From assembly GCF_900182955.1 (NCBI RefSeq), contig NZ_FXUL01000034.1, positions 1-41,372 of the forward strand: DNA of 41,372 nt, in the 5' to 3' direction. Below, piece by piece: positions 1 through 8,116 of this stretch. Position 1 is the first letter of the stretch, and the number at the start of each line of letters is the position of its first letter. Below the pieces are notes generated by a model that saw nothing but the letters and a program-made list of their open reading frames with translations, did no database searches and was not told where the DNA came from. Position numbers and translations under genes: made by a program. Source of the DNA: Noviherbaspirillum suwonense. GTDB lineage: Bacteria; Pseudomonadota; Gammaproteobacteria; Burkholderiales; Burkholderiaceae_D.

Positions 1-478
1 ACCCTCTGGATCGGACTTCAGCGCACCATGGATGCCGCCTCTACAATCCAGGCGCTCCGAACAGAGGATGCGTGACTTGTGTATAACGAGATGCACTAAA
101 CCATACAACGATATGCGAGGCTTTGGTCGAGCGTAACCATGACGGCAAGTTTGTCGGTGCGAGCAGACAGAGGACAGAAAACAAACCTTGGGAGTATTCG
201 ATCCACGCTCATTTTCCAGGGCATGACGTTAGTAGCCCGGAGTCGCTGTTTAGATTCGAAATGCCGCCCAGACATCGCATTGGCGAACTGGATCCGGACA
301 AGAGTGTATAGACCAAAAACGTACACCAGTGCTACTGGCTGCTTAGGGTCGGGTGCGGTCCAAACCATGGCAGCAGCGCCCGTAAGATAGCCTTGTCTCA
401 CAGGGACACTCTGAAAATATTGATCCCGCGGTTCAAGACTTTATTGTCTTGTTCAATATTCTATTGTCGGCAAACAGA
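1..478. other. Left-end region without a convincing gene
   Basis: No reading frame here has a good ribosome binding site together with a protein-like composition. The longest candidate is a minus-strand frame with a GTG start (96-401), which has no recognisable domain or terminator. A small AT-rich hairpin (aagac, loop, gtctt) lies near 437-452. Confidence 0.4.
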
Positions 479-512
479 AAGCCCCCGCTGTCCGAGGAAA
501 GCGAGGGCGGCT
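479..512 (-). terminator. Intrinsic terminator of the 613-882 gene
   Basis: On the minus strand GCCCTCGCT pairs with AGCGGGGGC, followed by TTTCTGTTTG. It lies about 100 bases past the stop codon of the upstream minus-strand gene. Confidence 0.6.
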
Positions 513-612
513 GAAGCAAGTTAGGTGGCTGGAGCTGGATAGACATTACAGTGCATTCTTGCAGGGAAAAAAGAACGTCCCTGAGCGGCCATAGCGGCAC
601 TCAGGGACGAAC

Positions 613-882
613 TCACTTGCAAAGCTTCGCCATCTGCGCATGAACTTCCGTGAGGCTCCAGCGAAATGCGCCGGGATTGCTCATGTCGATGTTCACACGC
701 TTCTGTGGCTCCGCCAGCCAGGCTTCCTGTGCGTCGGCACACTTGACGGTGTCCTGCGGCGGCCTGGGGTCATTCCTCCAGTCCCGGTACTGCGTATCCG
801 CTTCCCACGCAACGGCCAGGCCCATCGGGACGGCTGCAAGGACGGCAACACACAGCATGGCAACTACTGGCGAACGTTTCAT
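613..882 (-). CDS. Small exported protein of unknown function
   Basis: The 89-residue product starts MKRSPVVAMLCVAVLAAVPM, a typical signal peptide with a basic start and a hydrophobic core to about residue 25, and a possible cleavage near AVA-WE. The mature part is about 63 residues, charged, with two cysteines (in VKCADAQ and at the C-terminal KLCK end) that could form one disulfide in the periplasm. The ATG is preceded by AAGGA at good spacing, which supports the start. It is a single-gene unit with an upstream box of the shared type (930-947) and a terminator at 479-512. I do not recognise the family. Confidence 0.65.
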   Translation of the reverse strand: MKRSPVVAMLCVAVLAAVPMGLAVAWEADTQYRDWRNDPRPPQDTVKCADAQEAWLAEPQKRVNIDMSNPGAFRWSLTEVHAQMAKLCK

Positions 883-929
883 AGAATAATTCCTTTCTGA
901 GATGGTGTATTGGCTTGAATTGATCGTGC

Positions 930-947
930 CTTCCTATATGCGCCACA
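930..947 (-). promoter_or_regulatory. Shared upstream box (weak copy), gene 613-882
   Basis: Minus-strand sequence TGTGGCGCATATAGGAAG lies 47 bases before the ATG. It aligns with the box before 1304 (TGTGACGCATTTCTCCTC). Both are preceded by GTGCGC, with 17 bases between GTGCGC and GCATWT. This is promoter-like, but the class is unknown. No leader hairpin was seen for this gene. Confidence 0.4.
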
Positions 948-980
948 CGAAATGACAAGCGCACCATCGCCCAGGAAATA

Positions 981-1011
981 AAAAAACCCGGCACTCAATG
1001 AGTAGCCGGGT
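981..1011 (-). terminator. Intrinsic terminator of the 1032-1304 gene
   Basis: The minus strand reads ACCCGGC, an ACTCA/TGAGT inner stem, GCCGGGT and then a run of seven T. It lies 20 bases beyond the stop codon. Confidence 0.85.
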
Positions 1012-1031
1012 CGGGTAAGGCAGTCCTGAAG

Positions 1032-1304
1032 TCATTGCGTCATGGGTTCATGCTGCACCTGGTTGCGCTGATGCACCTTGCGGAGAACTTCCACGGTCTC
1101 GCCGGTGCGCGCCTGCCTGATGTCGTAGTTCGATTCGATCATGTCCGAGAATTGCTCGAAGCTGACCCGTTTGAACTGCATGAAGGGACCTGACGCCCTG
1201 ACAAGATGGCCGAAATCCTGGACCGCGAGGCGAACGACCTGCCCTTCCTCATCCGTGCCCAGAAACTCCTTAACGCCGATGGTATGTGCCTGCGATACGA
1301 TCAC
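1032..1304 (-). CDS. Hypothetical protein, 90 residues
   Basis: The start is GTG (GTG ATC GTA), with GGGAG eight bases upstream. The product is soluble and mixed in charge, without a signal peptide or membrane segment. The first half (VKEFLGTDEEGQVVRLAVQDFGHLVRASG) alternates strand-like stretches. The second half is polar, ending EVLRKVHQRNQVQHEPMTQ. No domain was recognised. The gene is a complete single-gene unit: conserved box and hairpin leader at 1335-1378, strong ribosome binding site, and terminator at 981-1011. Confidence 0.65.
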   Translation of the reverse strand: MIVSQAHTIGVKEFLGTDEEGQVVRLAVQDFGHLVRASGPFMQFKRVSFEQFSDMIESNYDIRQARTGETVEVLRKVHQRNQVQHEPMTQ

Positions 1305-1334
1305 GATGTGCTCCCTGTTGAGTTAGATTGAGTT

Positions 1335-1378
1335 CCGGGACAGCCCCGGCATACCGTACAGAGGAGAAATGCGTCACA
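1335..1378 (-). promoter_or_regulatory. Shared leader module (box plus hairpin), gene 1032-1304
   Basis: The box on the minus strand is TGTGACGCATTTCTCCTC (1361-1378), followed by hairpin CCGGG-gctgt-CCCGG (1335-1349), then the ribosome binding site and GTG. The box ends 56 bases before the start. The same order recurs before several other genes in this window. Confidence 0.5.
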
Positions 1379-1410
1379 TCCATACACAAGCGCACAAACC
1401 GTTCGGGCAA

Positions 1411-1443
1411 GAAAAAACCCCTGAGGCATGAATGCGTCAGGGG
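1411..1443 (-). terminator. Intrinsic terminator of the 1466-1864 gene
   Basis: On the minus strand CCCCTGA-c-GCAT pairs with ATGC-c-TCAGGGG, followed by TTTTTTC, just beyond the stop codon. Confidence 0.85.
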
Positions 1444-1465
1444 TTGGGTTTAACGAAATGGCAGG

Positions 1466-1864
1466 TCAGAACAGACACTGTTGCGTATCTGGTTTTTCTT
1501 TTGCAGGAATACCAGTGACAGGGTCTTTGGCAGGCGTTACATGGTGCTCAGCTGTGGCGGCGTCTTCATCGCGGATGTCCGGAAAAGATGCCGCATGGCT
1601 TCTGTCGGTCGTTCCGGCTGCGGACGCCTGTTCCTCAAGGTTCGCAAAAACGATCCGTTCAGCGGGAGCTTCAGAAGGCAGGATCGGTTCAACAACAGTT
1701 TCTTCCGTGGCATAAGATGATTTGAGAACCAATGCATCGATGATCACGAAGACGATCCACGACGCTGCGACAATACCCAGCCCCATGGCAACCCTGCCAC
1801 CAGTGAAATACCACCCGCCCGCGGCGTTTCCCGCGATCAGCAGTGCAATCAGGATTGCTCTCAT
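1466..1864 (-). CDS. Small inner-membrane protein of unknown function
   Basis: The 132-residue product has two predicted membrane segments, about residues 3-20 (ILIALLIAGNAAGGWYF) and 27-46 (MGLGIVAASWIVFVIIDALVL). A polar, Glu/Ala/Pro-rich tail of about 85 residues follows and looks disordered. The second segment and tail suggest a hairpin anchor with a soluble tail. The ATG has GGGGAA upstream. It sits 27 bases after the stop of the 1892-2296 gene and could share its transcript, with the terminator at 1411-1443 closing the unit. No family recognised. Confidence 0.6.
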   Translation of the reverse strand: MRAILIALLIAGNAAGGWYFTGGRVAMGLGIVAASWIVFVIIDALVLKSSYATEETVVEPILPSEAPAERIVFANLEEQASAAGTTDRSHAASFPDIRDEDAATAEHHVTPAKDPVTGIPAKEKPDTQQCLF

Positions 1865-1891
1865 AAAAAATTCCCCGTTAAAAATTGAATG

Positions 1892-2296
1892 TTAACCTTC
1901 GCAGACAACTGCATGTTCACGACGCTCTCTTTGTCTTTCCCGTTCCCTGATGATTCTAAGGACTGCCGGGTCTTTTGGCTGCTGCGATTCCCTGATGCGG
2001 CTGGGTGTGAATCGACCTGACCATTGATGGCCTTTCTCGGTAACGGTTCTGCGAACGCGCAACTTGAACGATTCGCTGCTTACTTGCTTATGCAGTTCGC
2101 AATGCTGCGCCTCGACTTCCAGCAAAAAGATAATGTCGCCTTGTGCTGCCAGTAGTTTCTCCTCCAGCCGCTTGCGACGCGCCACCTGGCGGCCGATCAT
2201 CAGTGTTCCGACGGCAGCGAAGGCAGCCGCAGTTGCGGCTCCTGCCGCCTGAATCAATGCTGCAGCGACTTGCGGGTCTGTCCAGATCAAAACCAT
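1892..2296 (-). CDS. Single-pass membrane protein with basic cytoplasmic tail
   Basis: The start chosen is the ATG at 2296, preceded by AAGGAGGG. A longer frame exists but its first 41 residues are low-quality. The product has 134 residues: an N-terminal segment (VAAALIQAAGAATAAAFAAVGTLMIG, about 10-35) that spans the membrane, then a charged helical region (RRKRLEEKLLAAQGDIIFLLEVEAQHCELHKQ) and an Arg/Glu-rich C-terminus. The layout resembles small accessory anchors of mobile elements, but I cannot assign a family. A leader hairpin TCGCC-ggc-GGCGA lies at 2324-2336, about 30 bases before the start. Confidence 0.6.
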   Translation of the reverse strand: MVLIWTDPQVAAALIQAAGAATAAAFAAVGTLMIGRQVARRKRLEEKLLAAQGDIIFLLEVEAQHCELHKQVSSESFKLRVRRTVTEKGHQWSGRFTPSRIRESQQPKDPAVLRIIRERERQRERREHAVVCEG

Positions 2297-2480
2297 TTTT
2301 TCCCTCCTTAAATTGTAGAGTGATCGCCGCCGGCGACTCCCCTGCAAAAATTGTTGAATGATCACAAGCCAGGATTGCCGGTTGTCCGGATTGCCTTGGT
2401 ATGAGTAAATGCAGCACAAGAAAAAAGAAGACCGACGGCGTCCCTGCTGCCTGAGCAGAGCGGTTGAACTGGAGCGATAT

Positions 2481-2514
2481 AAAAAACCCCTTGTCGCAAA
2501 AAGCGGACAAGGGG
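2481..2514 (-). terminator. Intrinsic terminator of the 2527-3351 gene
   Basis: On the minus strand CCCCTTGTC pairs with GACAAGGGG around a T-rich loop, followed by TTTTTT. It starts 12 bases past the stop codon. Confidence 0.9.
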
Positions 2515-2526
2515 CCGGTACAACGG

Positions 2527-3351
2527 TTAAGCCGACGAAGACTCGCTTGCCACGCCTGTGCAGACAGATCGGGAAAGTGCAGTCCTGATTGCCGCGGAGA
2601 CCTGGGTGGCCAAGGCGTGGATGTCATCAGCGTAGAAAAACGACGCTGACTGATCCAGCAGGCTGTTGCTCATGGCGGCAAATGGCCTGCCCTGTGACAC
2701 CCAAAGCGTTACCCGGTGCTGATCATCGCCAAATGCCTCGGTCCTGTCATTCCTTTGCAAGGTTCGCCGTTGCCAAAAGTACCGGACCTCGATCCCGAAC
2801 TGGTGCTCGTCATGCTCATTTGCCAACGCGGGGGCAATGAAGAATGAAGCACCGTTCAGAGTAGAGCGAAGCGGATCGCCATCATTCCACCGTAGCGGCC
2901 TCCTTGCCTGTTTCCAGGCATGGCCAGCGGGACAGACAACCAGATCGCGCAGCGATGCATCCATCTCGGAAAAGCACTGCTCGATATAGGCGTTGAACTG
3001 CTGGTAGTCGAGCGGCACATTGCGGGGGTCTGTGGCCTGCTGGCTGCCAACCATGGCGAAGACATCGGGAAATCGCGCTGACACTTGGGGATACTCGGCC
3101 AGTACAGCAGCCGACGGCATGTCTGCCTTTATCCATTCCGGAGCGTCAGGCGAGTTGGCGTAGAGAGCATTGTTGACTTCGCGCTCGTGCACCTGCGCCA
3201 GCGCTGCCTCCAGGCTCCCGTCTGCGAAGCCGAGGCTGCAGCCGTGAAGGAAGATCTCCCAGTTGCGGCCGTGATTGAGAAGCTGTGTTGCCATTGCTGC
3301 CTGGACGAATTCGCCATAAGACATTTGCTGCGCGGGGACTGCTGCTGACAT
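2527..3351 (-). CDS. Hypothetical cytoplasmic protein, 274 residues
   Basis: The ATG is preceded by AAGGAGC at ideal spacing. There is no signal peptide or membrane segment. The N-terminal part (about 8-60) looks helical; a central part contains CPAGHAWKQARRPLRWNDGDP, and the C-terminal half alternates strands and helices (RVTLWVSQGRPFAAMSNSLLDQSASFFYADDIHALATQVSAAIRTAL). The cysteines do not form an obvious zinc site. I recognise no family. It has its own terminator and a hairpin CGGCC-gaaat-GGCCG in the leader (about 3371-3385), like other single-gene units here. Confidence 0.65.
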   Translation of the reverse strand: MSAAVPAQQMSYGEFVQAAMATQLLNHGRNWEIFLHGCSLGFADGSLEAALAQVHEREVNNALYANSPDAPEWIKADMPSAAVLAEYPQVSARFPDVFAMVGSQQATDPRNVPLDYQQFNAYIEQCFSEMDASLRDLVVCPAGHAWKQARRPLRWNDGDPLRSTLNGASFFIAPALANEHDEHQFGIEVRYFWQRRTLQRNDRTEAFGDDQHRVTLWVSQGRPFAAMSNSLLDQSASFFYADDIHALATQVSAAIRTALSRSVCTGVASESSSA

Positions 3352-3484
3352 GAAAAGCTCCTTGAAGAACGGCCATTTCGGCCGGGATGAACAGGGTTAT
3401 GAAATTCGCCGTGGTGTGGCGGTTGGGTGTGCAAGGAGATGCCTCACAACAGAACGCAAGAGCGGGATTACCCAGCAGTGGAAA

Positions 3485-3513
3485 GAAAAACGGCCCTCGA
3501 AGAATCGAGAGCC
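3485..3513 (-). terminator. Intrinsic terminator of the 3524-4126 gene
   Basis: On the minus strand GGCtCTCGA pairs with TTCGAGgGCC, followed by GTTTTTC, directly beyond the stop codon. Confidence 0.8.
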
Positions 3514-3523
3514 GGTGACTACG

Positions 3524-4126
3524 TTAAATGCGGAAATCGGAAAGGATTTCGATTTCTGCCGGTCGGGCGCCTATTGCACCAGTCAGGCGTTCGTTTAGCG
3601 GACGAACGCCAATTGGTCTGACGGGATGACAACTCAAATTGCTTATCCAGCCAATTCCCCTCCTCCCAGTTTCGGGAATAGAAAACCGGCACCAGTCGCC
3701 GAATTGAACGACTGCCCCTTTTCGATCAAGAACAGGTGGCAAAAGCGCGGCCGGTTCAACGCCATTGCATCGCCATGATTTCACTTCCCTCAGTGCCAGA
3801 AGAGTGCTGCGTTCAATGACATTTTCAATTTTGGCCTGGGCCTCGATGATGATTCGTTCGATTTCGACAGAATGATTCCATGTGAAGCGCTGACCGAGCG
3901 CGACGTGGCCAAACGTTGCGAATTGAATCGTTCCGGGCGAGAGGGTACGAACATTGAACGCCCCGATCGAGGAAAATTCTCCGAGGCCTGCCTCAACCAT
4001 CTCGAATGCTGCGGCCGTGTGCTGAGGTGCCGTGGCCAGCGTAACGGCGTCAGGCAAATCCAGCCCGCCGACCTCGTGGTCTTCGTTGTGGTCTTTAATG
4101 TGAATGACTTCTGCTGAAAATGACAT
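3524..4126 (-). CDS. Hypothetical protein, 200 residues
   Basis: The ATG is preceded by AAGGAGAA. The product begins MSFSAEVIHIKDHNEDHEVGG, acidic and His-rich, and has no export signal. A central helix (ERIIIEAQAKIENVIERSTLLALREVKSW) is followed by a region rich in Pro, Gly and Arg. No domain was recognised. It is a single-gene unit with a terminator directly after the stop and a copy of the shared upstream box at 4149-4163. This box lies only 22 bases before the start, closer than in the other units and without a leader hairpin. Confidence 0.6.
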   Translation of the reverse strand: MSFSAEVIHIKDHNEDHEVGGLDLPDAVTLATAPQHTAAAFEMVEAGLGEFSSIGAFNVRTLSPGTIQFATFGHVALGQRFTWNHSVEIERIIIEAQAKIENVIERSTLLALREVKSWRCNGVEPAALLPPVLDRKGAVVQFGDWCRFSIPETGRRGIGWISNLSCHPVRPIGVRPLNERLTGAIGARPAEIEILSDFRI

Positions 4127-4148
4127 GCAATTCTCCTTGTGTTGGTAT

Positions 4149-4163
4149 GGAGAGATGCAGCAC
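4149..4163 (-). promoter_or_regulatory. Shared upstream box (short leader), gene 3524-4126
   Basis: Minus-strand GTGCTGCATCTCTCC matches the core CATnTCTCC of the recurring box. Assignment is tentative because the spacing to the start codon is shorter than elsewhere. Confidence 0.3.
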
Positions 4164-4343
4164 GCCGAAAGATATGAGTACTGCCAGCGCCAGCAATTGC
4201 AATCCGCAAATGTAGAACTACAATGATTTTATGACAACCTTTTATGCAGATCAGTGAACCGTTTCGATGTGTTTACAAACGGTTTTACAAAGATGATTTG
4301 AAACAATTAGGCCGATGGATTGGTTTTGATCATCAGCTCGTAT

Positions 4344-4387
4344 GTTATAACCTGCGTCCGCCAACGTAATACGGCGCTTTTTATAAC
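4344..4387 (+). promoter_or_regulatory. Inverted repeat upstream of the H-NS-like gene
   Basis: GTTATAA (4344-4350) and TTATAAC (4381-4387) form a 7-base inverted repeat in an AT-rich leader ending just before the ribosome binding site. It could be an operator, or the two halves could be -10-like elements. Autoregulation is common in H-NS genes, but none is shown here. Confidence 0.3.
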
Positions 4388-4405
4388 AACGAGAGAGGAA
4401 TCACT

Positions 4406-4687
4406 ATGGCAAGCTTGAAGGAAATCCAGGCGCAGATCGAACAACTTCAGCAGCAAGCTGCAGCGCAACGTGAACAGGAATTGTCTGGAGCCATTCAACA
4501 AATTCGTGATCTCATGCAGGAATTCGGCATTACCGTAGATGACTTGCAGCCGAAAGGCAAAAAAGGCGCGGCCAAGAAATCCGGCACCGTGCAATTCCGT
4601 AATCCGCAGACGGGTGATACCTGGAGCGGCCGTGGCCGCATGCCGAACTGGCTGGCTGGCCAGGACAGGGAACAGTTCCGGGTGTGA
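4406..4687 (+). CDS. H-NS family nucleoid-associated protein
   Basis: The 93-residue product has the two-part layout of the family. An N-terminal coiled coil (about 2-45, MASLKEIQAQIEQLQQQAAAQREQEL) serves oligomerisation. A Lys/Ala linker (GKKGAAKKSG) follows. The C-terminal AT-hook-like DNA-binding domain carries FRNPQTGDTWSGRGRMPNWL, the conserved TWSGRGRxPxWL signature. H-NS proteins bind curved AT-rich DNA and silence acquired genes; plasmid copies can help hide the plasmid from host regulation. AGAGGAA precedes the ATG. It is transcribed convergently with the GGDEF-EAL gene, 22 bases apart. Confidence 0.93.
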   Translation: MASLKEIQAQIEQLQQQAAAQREQELSGAIQQIRDLMQEFGITVDDLQPKGKKGAAKKSGTVQFRNPQTGDTWSGRGRMPNWLAGQDREQFRV

Positions 4688-4709
4688 TGCCGAAAGGTCG
4701 CTTTGCTAC

Positions 4710-7412
4710 CTACGCGACCAGATCCGCCTCAGGGAAAAGATAACGCTTTTCCAGCAGACCCTTTGCCTGAGCGGCCGGGACCGGTCGGGATATGTAATAG
4801 CCCTGTACCTCGTCGCAGGACAGGGTCTGAAGTGCCGCCAACTGCTCGGCCGTTTCCACACCCTCGGCCACGACACGCATATCCAGCGCATGCGCCATCG
4901 AGACGATCGCCTCGAAAAGTGCTGCATCTGCTGGGCTGTTCAGCATCTGTGATGTGAACGCGCGGTCAATCTTCAAACCATCCATGTCCAGGCGCTTCAA
5001 CTGCGCCAGGCACGAGTAGCCGGTGCCGAAGTCGTCTACGTAGAGCTTGACCCCCGTTTTTTGGATCGCCTGCAGCTCTGTAACCGCCTGGCCATCTTCG
5101 GCGATGGTGGCGGATTCGGTAATTTCCACCTCAATGAGACCAGCATCCAGACCATTGCCGGTCAGGGCGCTGGCCAGAATGGCACTCACGGTACCGGCAT
5201 CGATCTGCTGTGCCGCGACATTGACGGAAATAGGCACAACAGGCAGGCCTTCTTCCTTCCACCGCGCCAGTTGCATGCAGACCATGCGGATGACTTCTTC
5301 CCCCAGCGGCACGATCAGGCCAGTCTTTTCCGCCATCGGGATAAATTCGACCGGGGGTATCATTCCCCTTTCCGGATGGTTCCAGCGCACCAGGGCTTCC
5401 ATGCTGGTGATCTCGCCAGTGTCACCACGCACCCTTGGCTGATAGTGAAGCACGAGCTCACCACGCCCTATCCCCAATTTAAGTTCGGTTAGCCGCGTCA
5501 GCTGCATGACCAGGTGGCGTTCCATATGCGGCTCGAAGAAGCAATACATGCCCTTGCCGCGTGCCTTGGCTGCATACATGGCCATATCGGCTTGCTTGAG
5601 CAGCGTTTCAGGATCGGTCCCATCGTCAGGATAGAGGCTCACCCCTACCGAAGCCTGTACAAGTTGTGGGCAGGTGCCATCCTTCATCGCAAATGGCGAC
5701 GCGAGTGTCTTAACTACTCTCTCGGCCAAGGCCAGAACGTCGTTGCGTGTCTGAGCCGATTCAACAATGATGGTGAACTCGTCGCCGCCAAGGCGCGCAA
5801 TCTTGTCCTCCGGCCGAATGACGCCTTTCAGGCGCATGGCGACAGCCTTTAGCAATTCATCGCCGGCGGCGTGGCCGAGGGTGTCGTTAATATTCTTGAA
5901 GTCGTCCAGATCCACGAACAGGACGGACAGGATCGTGCCCGTAGAGCGGGCATGGTCGACCGCGCCAGGCAGATGATTCATCAACCAGTGCCGGTTGGGC
6001 AGCGAAGTCACCGAGTCGGCATTGGCCATCCGGACCAGGGCATTTTCGTGGCTCTTGCTTTCCGTAATATCCCTCAATGTCACGGCAAGTCCCGCGCTGG
6101 AGCGAACAATGCGCATGTACAGCCAGTGGAGCGTGCCTGAGTGTCTCTGCGTTACCTGAATCTCTTCCTCGAAAAATCCGGTTTTCATTGCATTCAGGAG
6201 AAAACCCCTGACGCGAGCCTGCGCAGACTTTGAGATGGCTTCCGTTACGGTCTTGCCGATCAGCGCTTCCCGCGACAGTCCCTTGTAGCCTGCGCCCCGC
6301 TCGTTGCAGTCCTCAATCAGGAAATCGGTGATATCGCTATTTTCCCCATACAGTGGCCTGAGCATGTAGAAGCCATCGTTGGCGCTCTCCGTGGCGATTC
6401 GATAGGCTTCATTCACCTCATGTTTATATTGGCGTTGTGACGCTTTCACGAACGCGCGGCGCGTGCCGACGACGGCAACGGCAAGTAACACCAGGGTGCC
6501 GGAAGCCGCAAACAACAGAATTTGCCATCGTCTAGGCTGATACTCGGCCTGGAGGGAATCCTCTCCCACGCCCACGACTGCCATCATGGGGTAGCTGGCA
6601 GCGGTATTCCAGGCGATGATCCGGGCCTTATTGTCGCGATACTGGTCTGCCGAGCGATAGAGCATGCCGCTCGGGGTTTCAGGCGGGCGCCTTTCAAGAA
6701 GGTTTGGTACTTTGGACTGAATACCCTTCTTAGTTTTGGAAATCAGAAAGCCGCCATCTGCGCTGCGAAGCGAGATGAAATCTCCCTCGCCGAAGTTGAT
6801 CTCGTTAACAAATGCAGCAAGGAACACGGGGTCAATGGCAACCACCATGACACCGGCAAAAGACCCATCTGGTGCGTTAAGCCTGCGCGACAGAATAATG
6901 ACGTCGCCCTCAATCAGGATGTTGCGCATTAGCTTGGAAATGGCCAAAGCTGTGCTTGGGTTTGCCGCATGCGTCTTGAAATAATCCCGGGAAGCGATTC
7001 CCTTGCTTGACTTGACCTGTGGACTGGTTGTGGTGACGGGCATCCCATCGGGGCCAAACACGGTGACGGAAATCTGCGCGGCTTTTGGCACCAGGCCTGC
7101 TTCCATCTGCTTTTCCAGATTGAGCCTGCCGTTATTTTCCTGCCACTGGAACTGCAGGCTTTGCATGATGTAATCGAGATGGCCGATTGTCCGCTCGATC
7201 TGTTCGGCCTGCATGCGGGCATTGGTGGCAACTGTCAGCTGGGCCTGTTCCCGCAAGCGATTCACTTCTTGATGCATTGTTGCCGACGCCCATACCCATA
7301 TCGACACAAGCAGGAATCCACAAACCACCGGCCATACCGCCATCGCCCTGGCGTTTTTGCGGATAAATCGGATTTTCTCCCTGAGGGATAGAGGGGAAGA
7401 CTTAGCGATCAT
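4710..7412 (-). CDS. Membrane Cache-PAS-GGDEF-EAL cyclic-di-GMP protein
   Basis: The 900-residue product (ATG at 7412; a TTG at 7433 adds seven residues, and neither start has a clear ribosome binding site) has a membrane segment near 24-45, a periplasmic double-Cache-like sensor to about 295, and a second membrane segment (ILLFAASGTLVLLAVAVVG). A cytoplasmic PAS domain follows (about 335-453), then GGDEF and EAL. The GGDEF motif is intact (RLGGDEF), with an RxxD inhibitory site (RPED) five residues before it. The EAL domain keeps EALVRW, an Asn in ISVNVAAQQ, EVEITES, VDDFGTGYS, KIDRAF and VAEGVE. Both diguanylate cyclase and phosphodiesterase activity are therefore possible. It lies 69 bases behind cheW in the same direction, suggesting a joint signalling unit. 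Confidence 0.95.
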   Translation of the reverse strand: MIAKSSPLSLREKIRFIRKNARAMAVWPVVCGFLLVSIWVWASATMHQEVNRLREQAQLTVATNARMQAEQIERTIGHLDYIMQSLQFQWQENNGRLNLEKQMEAGLVPKAAQISVTVFGPDGMPVTTTSPQVKSSKGIASRDYFKTHAANPSTALAISKLMRNILIEGDVIILSRRLNAPDGSFAGVMVVAIDPVFLAAFVNEINFGEGDFISLRSADGGFLISKTKKGIQSKVPNLLERRPPETPSGMLYRSADQYRDNKARIIAWNTAASYPMMAVVGVGEDSLQAEYQPRRWQILLFAASGTLVLLAVAVVGTRRAFVKASQRQYKHEVNEAYRIATESANDGFYMLRPLYGENSDITDFLIEDCNERGAGYKGLSREALIGKTVTEAISKSAQARVRGFLLNAMKTGFFEEEIQVTQRHSGTLHWLYMRIVRSSAGLAVTLRDITESKSHENALVRMANADSVTSLPNRHWLMNHLPGAVDHARSTGTILSVLFVDLDDFKNINDTLGHAAGDELLKAVAMRLKGVIRPEDKIARLGGDEFTIIVESAQTRNDVLALAERVVKTLASPFAMKDGTCPQLVQASVGVSLYPDDGTDPETLLKQADMAMYAAKARGKGMYCFFEPHMERHLVMQLTRLTELKLGIGRGELVLHYQPRVRGDTGEITSMEALVRWNHPERGMIPPVEFIPMAEKTGLIVPLGEEVIRMVCMQLARWKEEGLPVVPISVNVAAQQIDAGTVSAILASALTGNGLDAGLIEVEITESATIAEDGQAVTELQAIQKTGVKLYVDDFGTGYSCLAQLKRLDMDGLKIDRAFTSQMLNSPADAALFEAIVSMAHALDMRVVAEGVETAEQLAALQTLSCDEVQGYYISRPVPAAQAKGLLEKRYLFPEADLVA

Positions 7413-7481
7413 AGCGAACAAGACACCGTGCAATGGAGAAAAGGAGGCGCCGCGCTATCATTCGCCTTTACTACGAGCTGC

Positions 7482-7958
7482 TCACGCAGCCATCTTGTCG
7501 AAGAGGCCCATTTCGCTCGATGAGAGCAACTGGTCGATATCGAGGAGGATCAGCATGCGGTCATCGACCGTGCCAATGCCAAGCAGATAATTGGTGTCGA
7601 CAGCGGTCCCCATCTCTGGCGCCGGCCGGACTTGACCGTCTTCCAGGGTCACCACGTCAGAGACGCTATCCACCACCATGCCGATGACCCGGTTGCGGAT
7701 GTTGAGAATCACGACGACGGTGAATTCATTGTAGGCTGCCGCCCCGGTGTTGAAACGAATGCGCATGTCGATGATGGGCACGATGACACCGCGCAGGTTG
7801 ACCACGCCTTTGACGAAGTCAGGCGCGTTGGCAATCCTGGTCACGTTTTCATAGGTCCGCAATTCCTGGACCTTCAGGATGCTGATGCCATATTCCTCGG
7901 CGCCAAGTCGAAAATTCAGGACTTCGCAGGGATACATCAGGGGTGAATCAGAGTGCAT
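7482..7958 (-). CDS. cheW: CheW-like chemotaxis coupling protein
   Basis: The product (about 158 residues from the chosen ATG; a second ATG lies seven codons on) matches CheW along its length: EVLNFRLGAEEYGISILKVQELR, then NAPDFVKGVVNLRGVIVPIIDMRIRFN, then VIGMVVDSVSDVV and a C-terminal ILLDIDQLL. CheW bridges chemoreceptors and the CheA kinase on the inner face of the membrane. The longer frame up to 8096 has an unlikely N-terminus and was not used. The ribosome binding site is weak. It lies between a chemoreceptor and a cyclic-di-GMP protein on the same strand. No cheA, cheR, cheB or cheY is present, so it probably serves a host array or an off-window cluster. Confidence 0.92.
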   Translation of the reverse strand: MHSDSPLMYPCEVLNFRLGAEEYGISILKVQELRTYENVTRIANAPDFVKGVVNLRGVIVPIIDMRIRFNTGAAAYNEFTVVVILNIRNRVIGMVVDSVSDVVTLEDGQVRPAPEMGTAVDTNYLLGIGTVDDRMLILLDIDQLLSSSEMGLFDKMAA

Positions 7959-8116
7959 GTATAAGGTTTTCAATGATGATGTTCGGTGAGGGCCGCTGAT
8001 ACGCAGTGCGTAAAACACGGTAACGTCATCAGGTTTACGGCATTTCAAAATGGAAATTAAGGTTTGGCGGGCAATCAGCAGCCGGGGATGCCACATTTGG
8101 CATCAGACTCTCACGC

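Noticed and set aside
96-401. Minus-strand frame of 101 codons with GTG start
   Set aside because: No ribosome binding site, no recognisable domain and no terminator; overlapping plus-strand frames are equally open.
4696-4719. Terminator between the H-NS and GGDEF-EAL genes
   Set aside because: GGTCGC/GCGACC can pair between the convergent stops, but the stem is only six bases and no T-run follows on either strand.
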